NCBI GenBank assembly: GCA_002401655.1
Contig: NVTT01000001.1
Location: 92,787 to 103,298 of the forward strand
DNA from: Gammaproteobacteria bacterium
Lineage (GTDB): Bacteria > Pseudomonadota > Gammaproteobacteria > Enterobacterales > Kangiellaceae
DNA: 10,512 bases
Direction: 5' to 3'
Below are positions 1-6,875 of this stretch, piece by piece. The translations under genes were made by a program, and so were the position numbers. Within the stretch, counting starts at the first letter, position 1, and each line of letters begins with the position of its first letter. The notes beneath the pieces were generated by a model. That model saw only the letters and a program-made list of their open reading frames with translations, was not told where the DNA came from and made no database searches.

Positions 1-321
1 TTTAATGAGAAAAGTGCAGTAGAAAGAAGTATTCAAGTTCTAGTAGAAGTGGCAATAGGATGTTCAAAGCACTTTTTGAAGTCAAAAGATAAGCCCGTGC
101 CCTCGGAAGCTAGAGTGAGCATAGAAAGAGTTTACGAAATATTATCGTTAACCAAACCTAACATAACTGAAATGCGCGGTGCTGTTGGTATGAGAAATGC
201 GATAATTCATGATTATCTTAATCTCGATTGGAATAAAATTGATATAGTGTTAAAAGAAGAACGTTACTGTGCAATTGCTGTTTATATTAAAAAGGTTTGC
301 GTAAAATTGTTAGAAAGTTAA
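1..321 (+). CDS. hepT: HepT/DUF86-type HEPN toxin, 5' end outside window
   Basis: The frame is open from base 1, so the start codon lies before the window; 106 C-terminal residues are visible. A GTG at 49 is an internal valine, because the residues before it (beginning FNEKSAVERSIQ) read as a normal HEPN helix. The diagnostic motif R-x4-H-x-Y appears as RNAIIHDY at 193-216. In the family, the R and H form the RNase site, and the Tyr is the residue AMPylated by the MntA nucleotidyltransferase antitoxin (known for the Shewanella oneidensis pair). HepT is a cytoplasmic RNase toxin. The partner mntA is not seen downstream, where wzz follows after 53 bases, so it would have to lie upstream of the window or be absent. 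The gene ends with TAA at 319-321. It probably marks the edge of the polysaccharide locus and is unlikely to work in sugar synthesis. Confidence 0.85.
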   Translation, partial: FNEKSAVERSIQVLVEVAIGCSKHFLKSKDKPVPSEARVSIERVYEILSLTKPNITEMRGAVGMRNAIIHDYLNLDWNKIDIVLKEERYCAIAVYIKKVCVKLLES

Positions 322-374
322 GCAATGGAAGTAAATATTACTAAATCAACTTAAAGCTAAAGAACTAAACACCT

Positions 375-1409
375 ATGCCCGAAAAAAACAAACATCTAGA
401 ACAAGAAAATGCAGAGCTAAAAGCTCAAGTAAAAGCACTCTCTACCCTAAACCCTGCTCTCTATACTGGAGTCAACGACGACTCCGATGAAATAGACCTC
501 GCCGAACTCTGGCGAGCCATCTGGTCAGGTAAATGGTTAATAGTAGCAATCACTTCTATTTTTGCTCTAACCTCTGTACTCTACGCTCTAAACCTCCCCG
601 ATGAATATAAATCAACTGTTTTACTAGCGCCAGCGTCTTCATCTAGCTCTTCATCTTTATCTAAACTTGCGGGGCAGTTTGGTGGGTTGGCTTCGTTAGC
701 GGGGATTAATTTGGGTGGTGGCGGTGCGGAAGATAAAACCGTTGTAGCTATGGAAATAATGAAGACTTGGGGCTTTTTAGAAACTTTTATTAAGGATAAT
801 CATATAGAGGTTGAGGTGTTTGCGGCTGAGGGATGGAATCGTTCGTCAAATAGTTTAGTGATTGATCCTGAGGTTTATGATGTTGATAATAAAAAATGGG
901 TAAGAGAATTTAATGCTTCTAGAGGACAAAAAATTGAGCCTAGCAGTTGGGAGTTGTTTGAGAAGTTTAAAGGGCGAGTGAGTGTTAGTCAGGATAAAAC
1001 AAGTGGATTGATTAGTTTGTCGGTTGAATATTTTTCTCCTATTATTGCAAAGCAATGGACGGATAAATTAGTCAAAGCTATTAACGCACATATACAAAAA
1101 CAAGATAGAGAAGAAGCAATAAAGAGCATTGCATATTTAAATGATAAAATTAAAGAAACTAATATAGCTGATATGCAATCAGTATTTTATCAATTGATAG
1201 AAGAACAAACAAAAACCTTGATGTTAGCCGAAGTCAGTGATGAGTATGTTTTTAAGACATTAAGCCCGGCTAAGGTTGCAGAAGAAAAAGCCAAGCCTAA
1301 GAGAGCGTTGATTGTTATTTTGGGATTAATGTTGGGCGGTATGTTGGCAGTTATTATTGTGCTGATTCGACATTTTAAGCGAAATAATGCTACTAACCCT
1401 AAACCCTAA
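375..1409 (+). CDS. wzz: Wzz-type polysaccharide chain-length regulator
   Basis: This is a 344-residue inner-membrane polysaccharide co-polymerase that would control the length of O-antigen or capsule chains made by a Wzy polymerase. Seen: a charged, coiled-coil-like N-terminus (residues 1-22), the family signature DEIDLAELWRAIWSGKW (38-54), TM1 at about 53-71, a periplasmic domain, and TM2 at about 311-331 preceded by the Pro/Lys-rich LSPAKVAEEKAKPKR segment. This two-TM layout is typical of Wzz/FepE proteins. A seven-serine run (88-94) and a Gly-rich stretch (113-117) follow TM1. The ATG at 375 lacks a clear Shine-Dalgarno; it was chosen because the signature starts soon after it. The last codons (NPKP and TAA) are made of the AAACCCT repeat array. 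Base composition flips from C-rich to G-rich near 660, suggesting a mosaic gene. Its place at the head of the sugar genes fits a Wzy-dependent locus. Confidence 0.9.
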   Translation: MPEKNKHLEQENAELKAQVKALSTLNPALYTGVNDDSDEIDLAELWRAIWSGKWLIVAITSIFALTSVLYALNLPDEYKSTVLLAPASSSSSSSLSKLAGQFGGLASLAGINLGGGGAEDKTVVAMEIMKTWGFLETFIKDNHIEVEVFAAEGWNRSSNSLVIDPEVYDVDNKKWVREFNASRGQKIEPSSWELFEKFKGRVSVSQDKTSGLISLSVEYFSPIIAKQWTDKLVKAINAHIQKQDREEAIKSIAYLNDKIKETNIADMQSVFYQLIEEQTKTLMLAEVSDEYVFKTLSPAKVAEEKAKPKRALIVILGLMLGGMLAVIIVLIRHFKRNNATNPKP

Positions 1410-1474
1410 ACCCTAAACCCTAAACCCTAAACCCTAAACCCTAAACCCTAAACCCTAAACCTTAAACCTTAAAC
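1394..1474 (+). repeat. AAACCCT heptanucleotide tandem array (telomere-like)
   Basis: Eight perfect head-to-tail AAACCCT units occupy 1401-1456. One degenerate unit (TAACCCT, 1394-1400) precedes them, and two AAACCTT units (1457-1470) plus a partial AAAC follow. The wzz stop codon (1407-1409) lies inside the array, which ends about 10 bases before the wecB ATG. The array and the short AT-rich sequence after it therefore form the whole wecB leader. The unit is not a multiple of three, yet every reading frame meets TAA within about 21 bases. The complementary strand reads as repeated TTTAGGG with eight GGG runs, so it could fold into G-quadruplexes. Such arrays usually change copy number by slipped-strand mispairing. 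Confidence 0.95.
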
Positions 1475-1484
1475 TGATTTATTT

Positions 1485-2612
1485 ATGAAAATATTAACGG
1501 TGTTCGGAACAAGACCAGAAGCTATAAAAATGGCGCCTTTGGTTTATGCGTTAGCAAAAGACTCACGATTTGAGGCTAAAGTATGCGTAACGGCTCAACA
1601 TCGAGAAATGTTGGATCAAGTTTTGGAATTGTTTGAAATCATACCTGATTATGATCTTGATTTAATGAAGGCTGGGCAAACGCTCAATGAAGTGACGGCT
1701 CGTATTCTTTTAAAGTTAAAACCAGTACTTGAGGAATTTAAGCCTGATGTTGTTTTAGTTCATGGTGATACAGCAACAACATTTGCGGCAAGTTTGGCGG
1801 CTTATTATGAGCAAATAGCTGTAGGGCATGTTGAAGCTGGGTTGCGTACAGGGAATATTTACTCCCCATGGCCAGAAGAAGGGAATCGTAAATTGACCGG
1901 CGCATTAACGAAGTATCATTTTGCGCCAACTGATATTTCCAAGAAAAATCTACTTTTAGAAAACTATTCAGAGAATGATATTCATGTGACCGGTAATACA
2001 GTTATTGATGCTTTATTAATGATTAAAAGCAAAATTGATAATGATAAAAATTTAAATGATGAATTGTCTACTCAATTTCCAATGTTAGACGAAAGCAAAA
2101 AGTTGATATTAGTAACCGGACATAGAAGAGAAAGTTTTGGTGGTGGGTTTGAAAGGATTTGTGAAGCTTTAGCTATAACCGCTAAACGCTACCCTGATGC
2201 GCAAATTCTTTATCCAATGCATTTAAACCCTAATGTGCGTGAACCGGTTAACCGTATTTTGAAAGGTATTAAAAATATTTTCCTTATTGAACCTCAACAA
2301 TATTTGCCATTTATTTATTTGATGAACCGTTCACATATAATTTTAACTGACTCAGGTGGCATTCAAGAAGAAGCACCCAGTTTAGGTAAGCCGGTGCTAG
2401 TGATGCGAGATACAACCGAAAGACCAGAAGCGGTTGATGCTGGTACGGTTAAGCTAGTGGGTACTAATGTTGATGTTATGACTTTGGCTATTAATGAATT
2501 AATGGAGTGTGAAGAAGCATATAAGAAAATGAGTTTTGCCCATAACCCTTATGGTGACGGTGAGGCTTGTAAGCGAATATTAAATTTTTTAATTAGCAAT
2601 AAGGCAGGTTAG
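1485..2612 (+). CDS. wecB: UDP-N-acetylglucosamine 2-epimerase (non-hydrolysing)
   Basis: This 375-residue cytoplasmic enzyme interconverts UDP-GlcNAc and UDP-ManNAc, the first step toward ManNAcA. Its length matches the family. Seen: the N-terminal signature [15 protein letters not shown] (5-19), HGDTATT (93-99), [10 protein letters not shown] (114-123), PWPEEGNR (128-135), [11 protein letters not shown] (211-221), and the UDP-binding [10 protein letters not shown] (289-298) with RDTTERPEA. The catalytic acids and histidine known from E. coli WecB (D95, E117, E131, H213) are all present at the same numbers. The ATG at 1485 starts the usual [12 protein letters not shown]. No Shine-Dalgarno precedes it; the upstream bases are the heptamer array and a short AT stretch, so array length could affect its expression. 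Its TAG stop overlaps the GTG of the next gene by one base (TAGTG, 2610-2614), implying coupled translation. wecC, its usual neighbour, is displaced about 820 bases downstream. Confidence 0.97.
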   Translation: MKILTVFGTRPEAIKMAPLVYALAKDSRFEAKVCVTAQHREMLDQVLELFEIIPDYDLDLMKAGQTLNEVTARILLKLKPVLEEFKPDVVLVHGDTATTFAASLAAYYEQIAVGHVEAGLRTGNIYSPWPEEGNRKLTGALTKYHFAPTDISKKNLLLENYSENDIHVTGNTVIDALLMIKSKIDNDKNLNDELSTQFPMLDESKKLILVTGHRRESFGGGFERICEALAITAKRYPDAQILYPMHLNPNVREPVNRILKGIKNIFLIEPQQYLPFIYLMNRSHIILTDSGGIQEEAPSLGKPVLVMRDTTERPEAVDAGTVKLVGTNVDVMTLAINELMECEEAYKKMSFAHNPYGDGEACKRILNFLISNKAG

Positions 2613-3190
2613 TGCCAACTTGTTGGATTATTGCTGGGCCAAACGGGGCGGGTAAAACTACCTTTGCTCTAGAATATCTGCCTAGTTTTGTCGGTTGTAC
2701 AAAATTTATAAATGCAGATCTAATTGCTGCGGGATTGTCACCCTTATCACCGGAGAGTGAATTAATTGTAGCGAGCAAAATATTTCTTCAGGAAATTAAA
2801 GCGTGTATATCTAAAAGAGTCGATTTCGCAATAGAAACAACCTTAGCAGGTCGTAGCTATTTGAAACTAATACGAGATTTGAAGAATGATGGCTGGATTG
2901 TCGAATTGATTTATTTGGCTTTACCAAATGTTGATATGTCTAAAAAAAGAGTTGCAGAGCGAGTAATCCACGGCGGGCATAATATACCAATAAAAGATAT
3001 TGAACGAAGATTTTCCCGTAGCATTAAAAATTTAATGATTGAGTTTAGCGGATTAGTTGATAACTGTTTGTGCTTCATGAATGATAGTGATAAACCTGTC
3101 TTGGTTTTTGAGCAAACTTCGAAAAAAAGAAAAATTATTCATAATGAGTACTATCAAGTACTCATTAAAGGAATGGAAAATGAAAATTGA
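2612..3190 (+). CDS. Zeta-toxin-family P-loop kinase
   Basis: This is a 192-residue cytoplasmic P-loop protein. Seen: Walker A GPNGAGKT (9-16), [13 protein letters not shown] (32-44; zeta-type N-x-D with substrate-site residues), [10 protein letters not shown] (72-81), and the basic lid motif [14 protein letters not shown] (113-126) followed by RRFSRS (132-137). This motif order is that of the zeta toxin family. Studied zeta/PezT toxins phosphorylate UDP-GlcNAc; whether this short chromosomal relative does so is inference. The GTG at 2612 was chosen because it gives [17 protein letters not shown] with the P-loop near the N-terminus, AAGG lies 7 bases upstream (2601-2604), and it shares a base with the wecB stop. 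It overlaps a 54-codon gene by 11 bases. It separates wecB from wecC, suggesting an inserted toxin-antitoxin-like module that is now translated with the sugar operon. Confidence 0.85.
   Translation: MPTCWIIAGPNGAGKTTFALEYLPSFVGCTKFINADLIAAGLSPLSPESELIVASKIFLQEIKACISKRVDFAIETTLAGRSYLKLIRDLKNDGWIVELIYLALPNVDMSKKRVAERVIHGGHNIPIKDIERRFSRSIKNLMIEFSGLVDNCLCFMNDSDKPVLVFEQTSKKRKIIHNEYYQVLIKGMENEN
3142..3167. promoter_or_regulatory. Perfect 10-bp inverted repeat before the small-gene RBS
   Basis: TAATGAGTAC (3142-3151) and its exact reverse complement GTACTCATTA (3158-3167) flank a six-base loop, TATCAA. The right arm ends at the first A of the AAAGGA Shine-Dalgarno of the 54-codon gene. The element lies inside the 3' end of the kinase gene. 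As RNA it could form a hairpin that tunes translation of the small gene; as DNA it could be a dimeric operator. It is not followed by a T-run on the + strand, so it is not a standard terminator in that direction. The symmetry is seen directly; the function is inferred. Confidence 0.6.
3167..3172 (+). promoter_or_regulatory. Ribosome-binding site for the 54-codon gene
   Basis: AAAGGA ends seven bases before the ATG at 3180. It supports that start for the small overlapping gene over a more upstream in-frame ATG at 3081. Confidence 0.75.
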
Positions 3191-3344
3191 AAATGATGCT
3201 TTGCCATCAAAAAAAAGTAGAATCACTTTAAAAGCATTAGAACGCGCAGTTCGAGCTAACTTGAAAAGAAAAGAGTTGTTGGGTCATTATGCGGTTATCT
3301 GGGATGGAGAAAAAATCATCGAAACTAAGCATGCTCTTAACTAA
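3180..3344 (+). CDS. Small 54-residue protein, putative antitoxin partner of the zeta-like kinase
   Basis: This is a short basic protein starting [14 protein letters not shown], followed by a likely amphipathic helix (about 14-34: [19 protein letters not shown]) and a C-terminal beta-like segment, [13 protein letters not shown] (36-48). Small proteins ending in a pattern like 'VWxDGKvv' are often encoded beside zeta-family kinases in proteobacteria; this is recalled, not searched. The ATG at 3180 has a good AAAGGA seven bases upstream and overlaps the kinase gene by 11 bases, so the two are probably translated together. A perfect inverted repeat sits just upstream. Toxin-then-antitoxin order would be reversed relative to the plasmid epsilon-zeta operon. 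No known DNA-binding motif is recognised, and function is not established. Confidence 0.75.
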   Translation: MKIENDALPSKKSRITLKALERAVRANLKRKELLGHYAVIWDGEKIIETKHALN

Positions 3345-3362
3345 TCAGTAGCAGATTATTTC

Positions 3363-3420
3363 TACTTAACTCTAAACTTAGCATACCCCGCAAAGCGTAG
3401 TGGGTACTTAACTCTAAACT
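3363..3420. repeat. 16-bp direct repeat flanking a GC-rich hairpin
   Basis: TACTTAACTCTAAACT occurs at 3363-3378 and again at 3405-3420, a period of 42 bases. Between the copies, TACCC (3384-3388) pairs with GGGTA (3402-3406), and CGC (3389-3391) pairs with GCG (3395-3397) around an AAA loop, leaving a TAGT bulge. The element fills most of the 88-base gap between the small putative antitoxin gene and wecC, and ends just before the wecC Shine-Dalgarno GAGG (3422-3425). It could be a remnant of a palindromic repeat element, an insertion scar or a regulatory leader. No T-run follows the hairpin, so a simple terminator is unlikely. Confidence 0.65.
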
Positions 3421-3432
3421 CGAGGTCATTTT

Positions 3433-4722
3433 ATGTCATTTGAAACAATTTCCGTCATTGGGCTTGGTTACATCGGTCTTCCAACGGCTGCAATGTTTGC
3501 GTCGAATAAAATTAAAGTTATTGGTGTCGATATCAATCAAAATGCAGTAGATACTATTAACCGAGGAGAAATTCATATAGTAGAACCAGATCTTGACATA
3601 TTGGTTAAAGCATCGGTCAATCAAGGTTACTTAAGAGCTACTACAAAAGCTGAAGCTGCGGATGCATTTTTAATTGCTGTACCTACACCTTTTTTGCCAA
3701 AAGAAACTGATTCGGACATTCCTAAACCCGATTTGAAATATATTGAATCTGCTGCTGAATCTATTGCACCTATACTAAAAAAAGGTGACCTCGTTATTCT
3801 AGAATCTACTTCGCCAGTAGGAGCTACAGAGAAATTAGCTGATTGGTTATCTGAACGAAGAGCTGATTTAACTTTTCCAAAAACTCATGGTGAAGAATCA
3901 GACATTAGAATTGCACATTGCCCTGAAAGAGTGTTACCTGGTCACGTTGTAAGAGAGTTAGTAGAAAATGATCGGGTTATTGGTGGGTTAACGCAAAAGT
4001 GTTCAGAAAAAGCGATAGAGTTATATAAAACATTTGTGAAAGGCGATTGTGTCATCACTAATTCACGAACTGCGGAAATGGCGAAGTTAACAGAGAATAG
4101 CTGTAGAGATGTTCAAATCGCTTTTGCTAATGAACTATCAATTATTTGTGATAAGTTAGATATTAATGTCTGGGAATTAATTTCATTGGCTAATCGTCAT
4201 CCACGAATTAATATTTTGCAGCCAGGACCGGGAGTTGGAGGGCATTGTATTGCCGTTGACCCTTGGTTTATTGTTTCAAAAACTCCTGAACAAGCTCAAA
4301 TGATTCATACTGCGCGAAAAGTCAATGATGGAAAGCCTCTATGGGTTATCGATAAAGTTAAAATTGCTATTTCTGATTTTTTGCAAGCTAATCCAGATAA
4401 AACAGCTAAAGACGTATCAATTGCTTGTTATGGATTAGCGTTTAAAGCAGATATTGATGATTTGCGTGAAAGCCCTGCGCTAAATATTACTAAAGCGATT
4501 GCGAAATTTCACTCAGGCGATTTATTAGCTGTTGAACCCAACATTAAGAGTTTACCTAGCTCATTAGTTAACTTGATTGATTTAACTAGTTTGGACTATG
4601 CAAAAAATAATGCCGATATAAGTGTTGTGCTAGTTAAACATACAGAATTTAAAAAAATCATAAAAAATGAATTAAGATCTTACTCTGTTATTGACACTTG
4701 TGGCTTATGGAAGGAATTATAA
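3433..4722 (+). CDS. wecC: UDP-N-acetyl-D-mannosamine dehydrogenase
   Basis: This 429-residue cytoplasmic enzyme oxidises UDP-ManNAc at C6 with two NAD+ to give UDP-ManNAcA. Seen: an N-terminal Rossmann motif ISVIGLGYIGLPTA (6-19) with an acidic residue at the end of the second strand (VIGVDIN, 29-35); VPTPF (83-87); ESTSPVG (124-130); AHCPERVLPG (161-170); the central AEMAKLTENSCRD (214-226) with Lys218 and Asn222; and GPGVGGHCIAVDP (265-277), whose Cys272 is the catalytic thiol. The C-terminal domain has YGLAFKADIDDLRESPA (333-349). All expected catalytic positions are present and the length fits WecC. The ATG at 3433 has GAGG (3422-3425) seven bases upstream. Together with wecB it makes the ManNAcA donor. 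The stop lies one base before the ATG of the two-domain oxidoreductase. Confidence 0.96.
   Translation: MSFETISVIGLGYIGLPTAAMFASNKIKVIGVDINQNAVDTINRGEIHIVEPDLDILVKASVNQGYLRATTKAEAADAFLIAVPTPFLPKETDSDIPKPDLKYIESAAESIAPILKKGDLVILESTSPVGATEKLADWLSERRADLTFPKTHGEESDIRIAHCPERVLPGHVVRELVENDRVIGGLTQKCSEKAIELYKTFVKGDCVITNSRTAEMAKLTENSCRDVQIAFANELSIICDKLDINVWELISLANRHPRINILQPGPGVGGHCIAVDPWFIVSKTPEQAQMIHTARKVNDGKPLWVIDKVKIAISDFLQANPDKTAKDVSIACYGLAFKADIDDLRESPALNITKAIAKFHSGDLLAVEPNIKSLPSSLVNLIDLTSLDYAKNNADISVVLVKHTEFKKIIKNELRSYSVIDTCGLWKEL
4711..4715 (+). promoter_or_regulatory. Ribosome-binding site that fixes the start of the two-domain oxidoreductase
   Basis: AAGGA lies eight bases before ATG 4724, inside the last wecC codons. 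This supports 4724 over the in-frame TTG at 4691, which would overlap wecC by 32 bases and has no comparable site. Confidence 0.75.
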
Positions 4723-4723
4723 A

Positions 4724-6871
4724 ATGAAACAAGCAATTTTAAAAAAAGGTGTCGTTTACCCTCAATCTACTCCAGCACCGAACGCATCTAATGGTAATAT
4801 TTTAGTTAAGATAGCTAGTTCATGTATTTCTGCTGGAACAGAAATGTCTGGCGTTAAATCCAGTGGAACAAACATTATTCAGCGTGCGTTAAAGCAGCCT
4901 GAGAATGTAAAGAAAGTTCTGGATGCTATTAAATCTGACGGATTAAAGAAAACTTTTACTAAGGTCAAAAGTAAACTTGATGGAGGTAGTGCGTTAGGCT
5001 ATTCAGCAAGTGGTGTCATTATTGACTTAGGAACTGGAGTTGAAGGTTTTAAGGTGGGCGATGAAGTTGCAATTGCCGGTGTTGGATATGCTAATCATGC
5101 AGAATATGCAGAAGTACCCAAAAACCTTGTCGTCAAGAAACCAAAAGGTATAACTTTTAACGAGGCAAGTAGTGTTGCATTAGGAGCCATTGCAATGCAA
5201 GGCACTCGCAGAGCTGCGTTAACACTAGGTGAAAGCTGTGTTGTTGTTGGCGCAGGAATTTTAGGTTTATTGACATTGCAAATGTTGAAGGCAAGTGGTA
5301 TTAGAGTTTGCGTATTAGACTTAGATGAAGGACGTTTGAATATCGCGAATGAACTCGGTGCGGAGATGACTTTAAATCCATCACGAGATAACTCGGTATC
5401 TGATGTTGTTAATTGGGCTGGTGGTAGAGGTGTCGATTGCGTGATTTTTACTGCTGCCACAAGTAGTAGTGGACCATTATCAGATGCTTTCAAAATGTGC
5501 CGAATTAAAGGTACTGTTATACTGGTCGGAGTCTCTGGAATGGAAATTAACCGAGCCGATATATACAAAAAAGAATTGGATTTTAAAGTTTCAACTTCAT
5601 ATGGGCCTGGCCGTTACGATGTAGAGTATGAGGAAAAAGGACATGACTATCCTTATGCGTATGTTCGTTGGACAGAACAGCGTAATATGCAAGAATATCT
5701 GCGTTTAATTGACATCCAAGCTATTAAACTTGATCGTTTGATAGATGCCACTTATAAAATAGATAATGTTACGAATGCTTATGAGTCATTAAAAATAGAA
5801 ACTCAACGGCCATTAATGGTTATTCTGACTTATGGAGAACCTGAAATTTTTGAACAAACAGATATTAATCGACGGATAGATATAACTAGTTATGTTGAAA
5901 AATCAGCCTCAAACAAAATAATTAAATTTGCACTTGTTGGAGCCGGGAGTTTTGCGACAGGCATGCACTTACCGAACATTAAGGAATTATCAGATAGGTT
6001 CAAATTACATGCTGTTTGTAATAGAAGTGGGCATAAGGCAACAAGTGTTGCTGAATTATTTGGAGCGAAATATGCTACCACAAACATAGATGATGTTTTA
6101 GGAGATGCAGAGATAGAATTAGTTTTGATAGCAACAAGACATGATAGCCATGGTGAACTGGTTTTAAAAGCACTTGAAGCTGGCAAGCATGTTTTTGTAG
6201 AAAAACCTTTGGCAACAACTCAAGAACAACTGGATAAAATCAAACACTTTTATCATGACGGAATAGAAGGGAAACCTATTTTATTTGTCGGTTTTAATCG
6301 CCGTTTTAGCAAGTATGCTCAAGAAATTAATAAATTTACTCAGAAGAGAATTAATCCATTATTTGCGACTTATCGTATGAATGCTGGTCACGCACCAAGC
6401 GACAGTTGGATTCATGATGATGGTGGGCGTATTGTAGGTGAAGGATGCCATATTATAGATTTGATGAATTTTATTACAGGTAGTAAGTTAGAGTCCTTGA
6501 CAGTGCAGAGCCTTACGCCCGTTAATAGTAATTTTTCATCCTCAGATAATAAAAGTATTGCTTTAAAATATGTAGATGGATCTGTATGTGTTGTTAATTA
6601 TTTTTCTGTTGGTAATAAAGGATTTGCTAAAGAAAATCTTGAAGTGCATTTTGATGGTAAAACGATAGTTATGGACGACTACATTTCTTTGCGAGGTTAT
6701 GGCGTTAAGCTAAAAGAAATTAAAACGGCTTCAAGCGAAAAAGGTCAAAAAGAGGAGTTGATTTTTTTATATGATTCGTTGAGTGGAAAGAATCCTCATT
6801 GGCCAATAGAGTATTCAGACCTAATTCAGACTACTGAAGCAACATTTATATCTGTAGCTGACAAGGGATAA
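4724..6871 (+). CDS. Two-domain oxidoreductase: zinc-ADH-like (MDR) plus Gfo/Idh/MocA
   Basis: A 715-residue fusion of two dehydrogenase types. Residues 1 to about 370 form an MDR alcohol-dehydrogenase-like module: a GroES-like part with GTE (38-40), VGDEVA (111-116) and a Rossmann motif VVVGAGILG (173-181) ending in VLDLD (197-201). The usual MDR zinc-site GHE is replaced by GYSASG (92-97), so catalytic zinc may be missing. Residues about 400-715 form a Gfo/Idh/MocA oxidoreductase: FALVGAGSFATG (402-413), EKPLATT (493-499), and a catalytic-type region GEGCHIIDL (572-580) with His576 and Asp579. The substrate is unknown; a nucleotide-linked sugar made from the WecB/WecC product is a reasonable guess. 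Such fusions are recalled as neighbours of AsnB-like and heparinase-like genes in exopolysaccharide loci, as here. Start ATG 4724 follows the wecC stop by one base with AAGGA upstream. Confidence 0.88.
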   Translation: MKQAILKKGVVYPQSTPAPNASNGNILVKIASSCISAGTEMSGVKSSGTNIIQRALKQPENVKKVLDAIKSDGLKKTFTKVKSKLDGGSALGYSASGVIIDLGTGVEGFKVGDEVAIAGVGYANHAEYAEVPKNLVVKKPKGITFNEASSVALGAIAMQGTRRAALTLGESCVVVGAGILGLLTLQMLKASGIRVCVLDLDEGRLNIANELGAEMTLNPSRDNSVSDVVNWAGGRGVDCVIFTAATSSSGPLSDAFKMCRIKGTVILVGVSGMEINRADIYKKELDFKVSTSYGPGRYDVEYEEKGHDYPYAYVRWTEQRNMQEYLRLIDIQAIKLDRLIDATYKIDNVTNAYESLKIETQRPLMVILTYGEPEIFEQTDINRRIDITSYVEKSASNKIIKFALVGAGSFATGMHLPNIKELSDRFKLHAVCNRSGHKATSVAELFGAKYATTNIDDVLGDAEIELVLIATRHDSHGELVLKALEAGKHVFVEKPLATTQEQLDKIKHFYHDGIEGKPILFVGFNRRFSKYAQEINKFTQKRINPLFATYRMNAGHAPSDSWIHDDGGRIVGEGCHIIDLMNFITGSKLESLTVQSLTPVNSNFSSSDNKSIALKYVDGSVCVVNYFSVGNKGFAKENLEVHFDGKTIVMDDYISLRGYGVKLKEIKTASSEKGQKEELIFLYDSLSGKNPHWPIEYSDLIQTTEATFISVADKG

Positions 6872-6875
6872 TATA

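Noticed and set aside
49..321. A complete 90-residue gene starting at GTG 49
   Set aside because: The same frame is open to base 1 and encodes HEPN-like helix residues, so the GTG is internal and the gene is simply cut by the window.
322..374. JUMPStart/ops element or sigma-70 promoter before wzz
   Set aside because: No GGCGGTAGC-like ops core and no convincing -35/-10 pair at proper spacing could be found in this gap.
1394..1474. Plant-type telomere sequence suggesting eukaryotic DNA or contamination
   Set aside because: It is continuous with the bacterial wzz coding end and the wecB leader, is short, and its end units are degenerate, as expected of a local bacterial repeat.
3119..3190. 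Programmed frameshift at the A7 run (3122-3128) fusing the kinase to the small protein
   Set aside because: A -1 slip leads to the wrong frame for the small gene, and the small gene has its own start signals.
3081..3344. A longer 87-residue form of the small gene starting at ATG 3081
   Set aside because: It would overlap the kinase gene by 110 bases and has no good ribosome-binding site; ATG 3180 has AAAGGA at ideal spacing.
3342..3358. TAATC/GATTA stem as a terminator after the small gene
   Set aside because: The stem is only 5 bp, AT-rich and followed by a broken T-run, too weak to call.
4691..4723. Upstream TTG start for the two-domain oxidoreductase
   Set aside because: The added residues are the shadow of the wecC C-terminus, and AAGGA supports ATG 4724.
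5095..5568. Open frame on the minus strand of about 157 codons
   Set aside because: It lies wholly inside the oxidoreductase gene, opposite its Rossmann domain, and encodes no recognisable motif; it is an antisense shadow.
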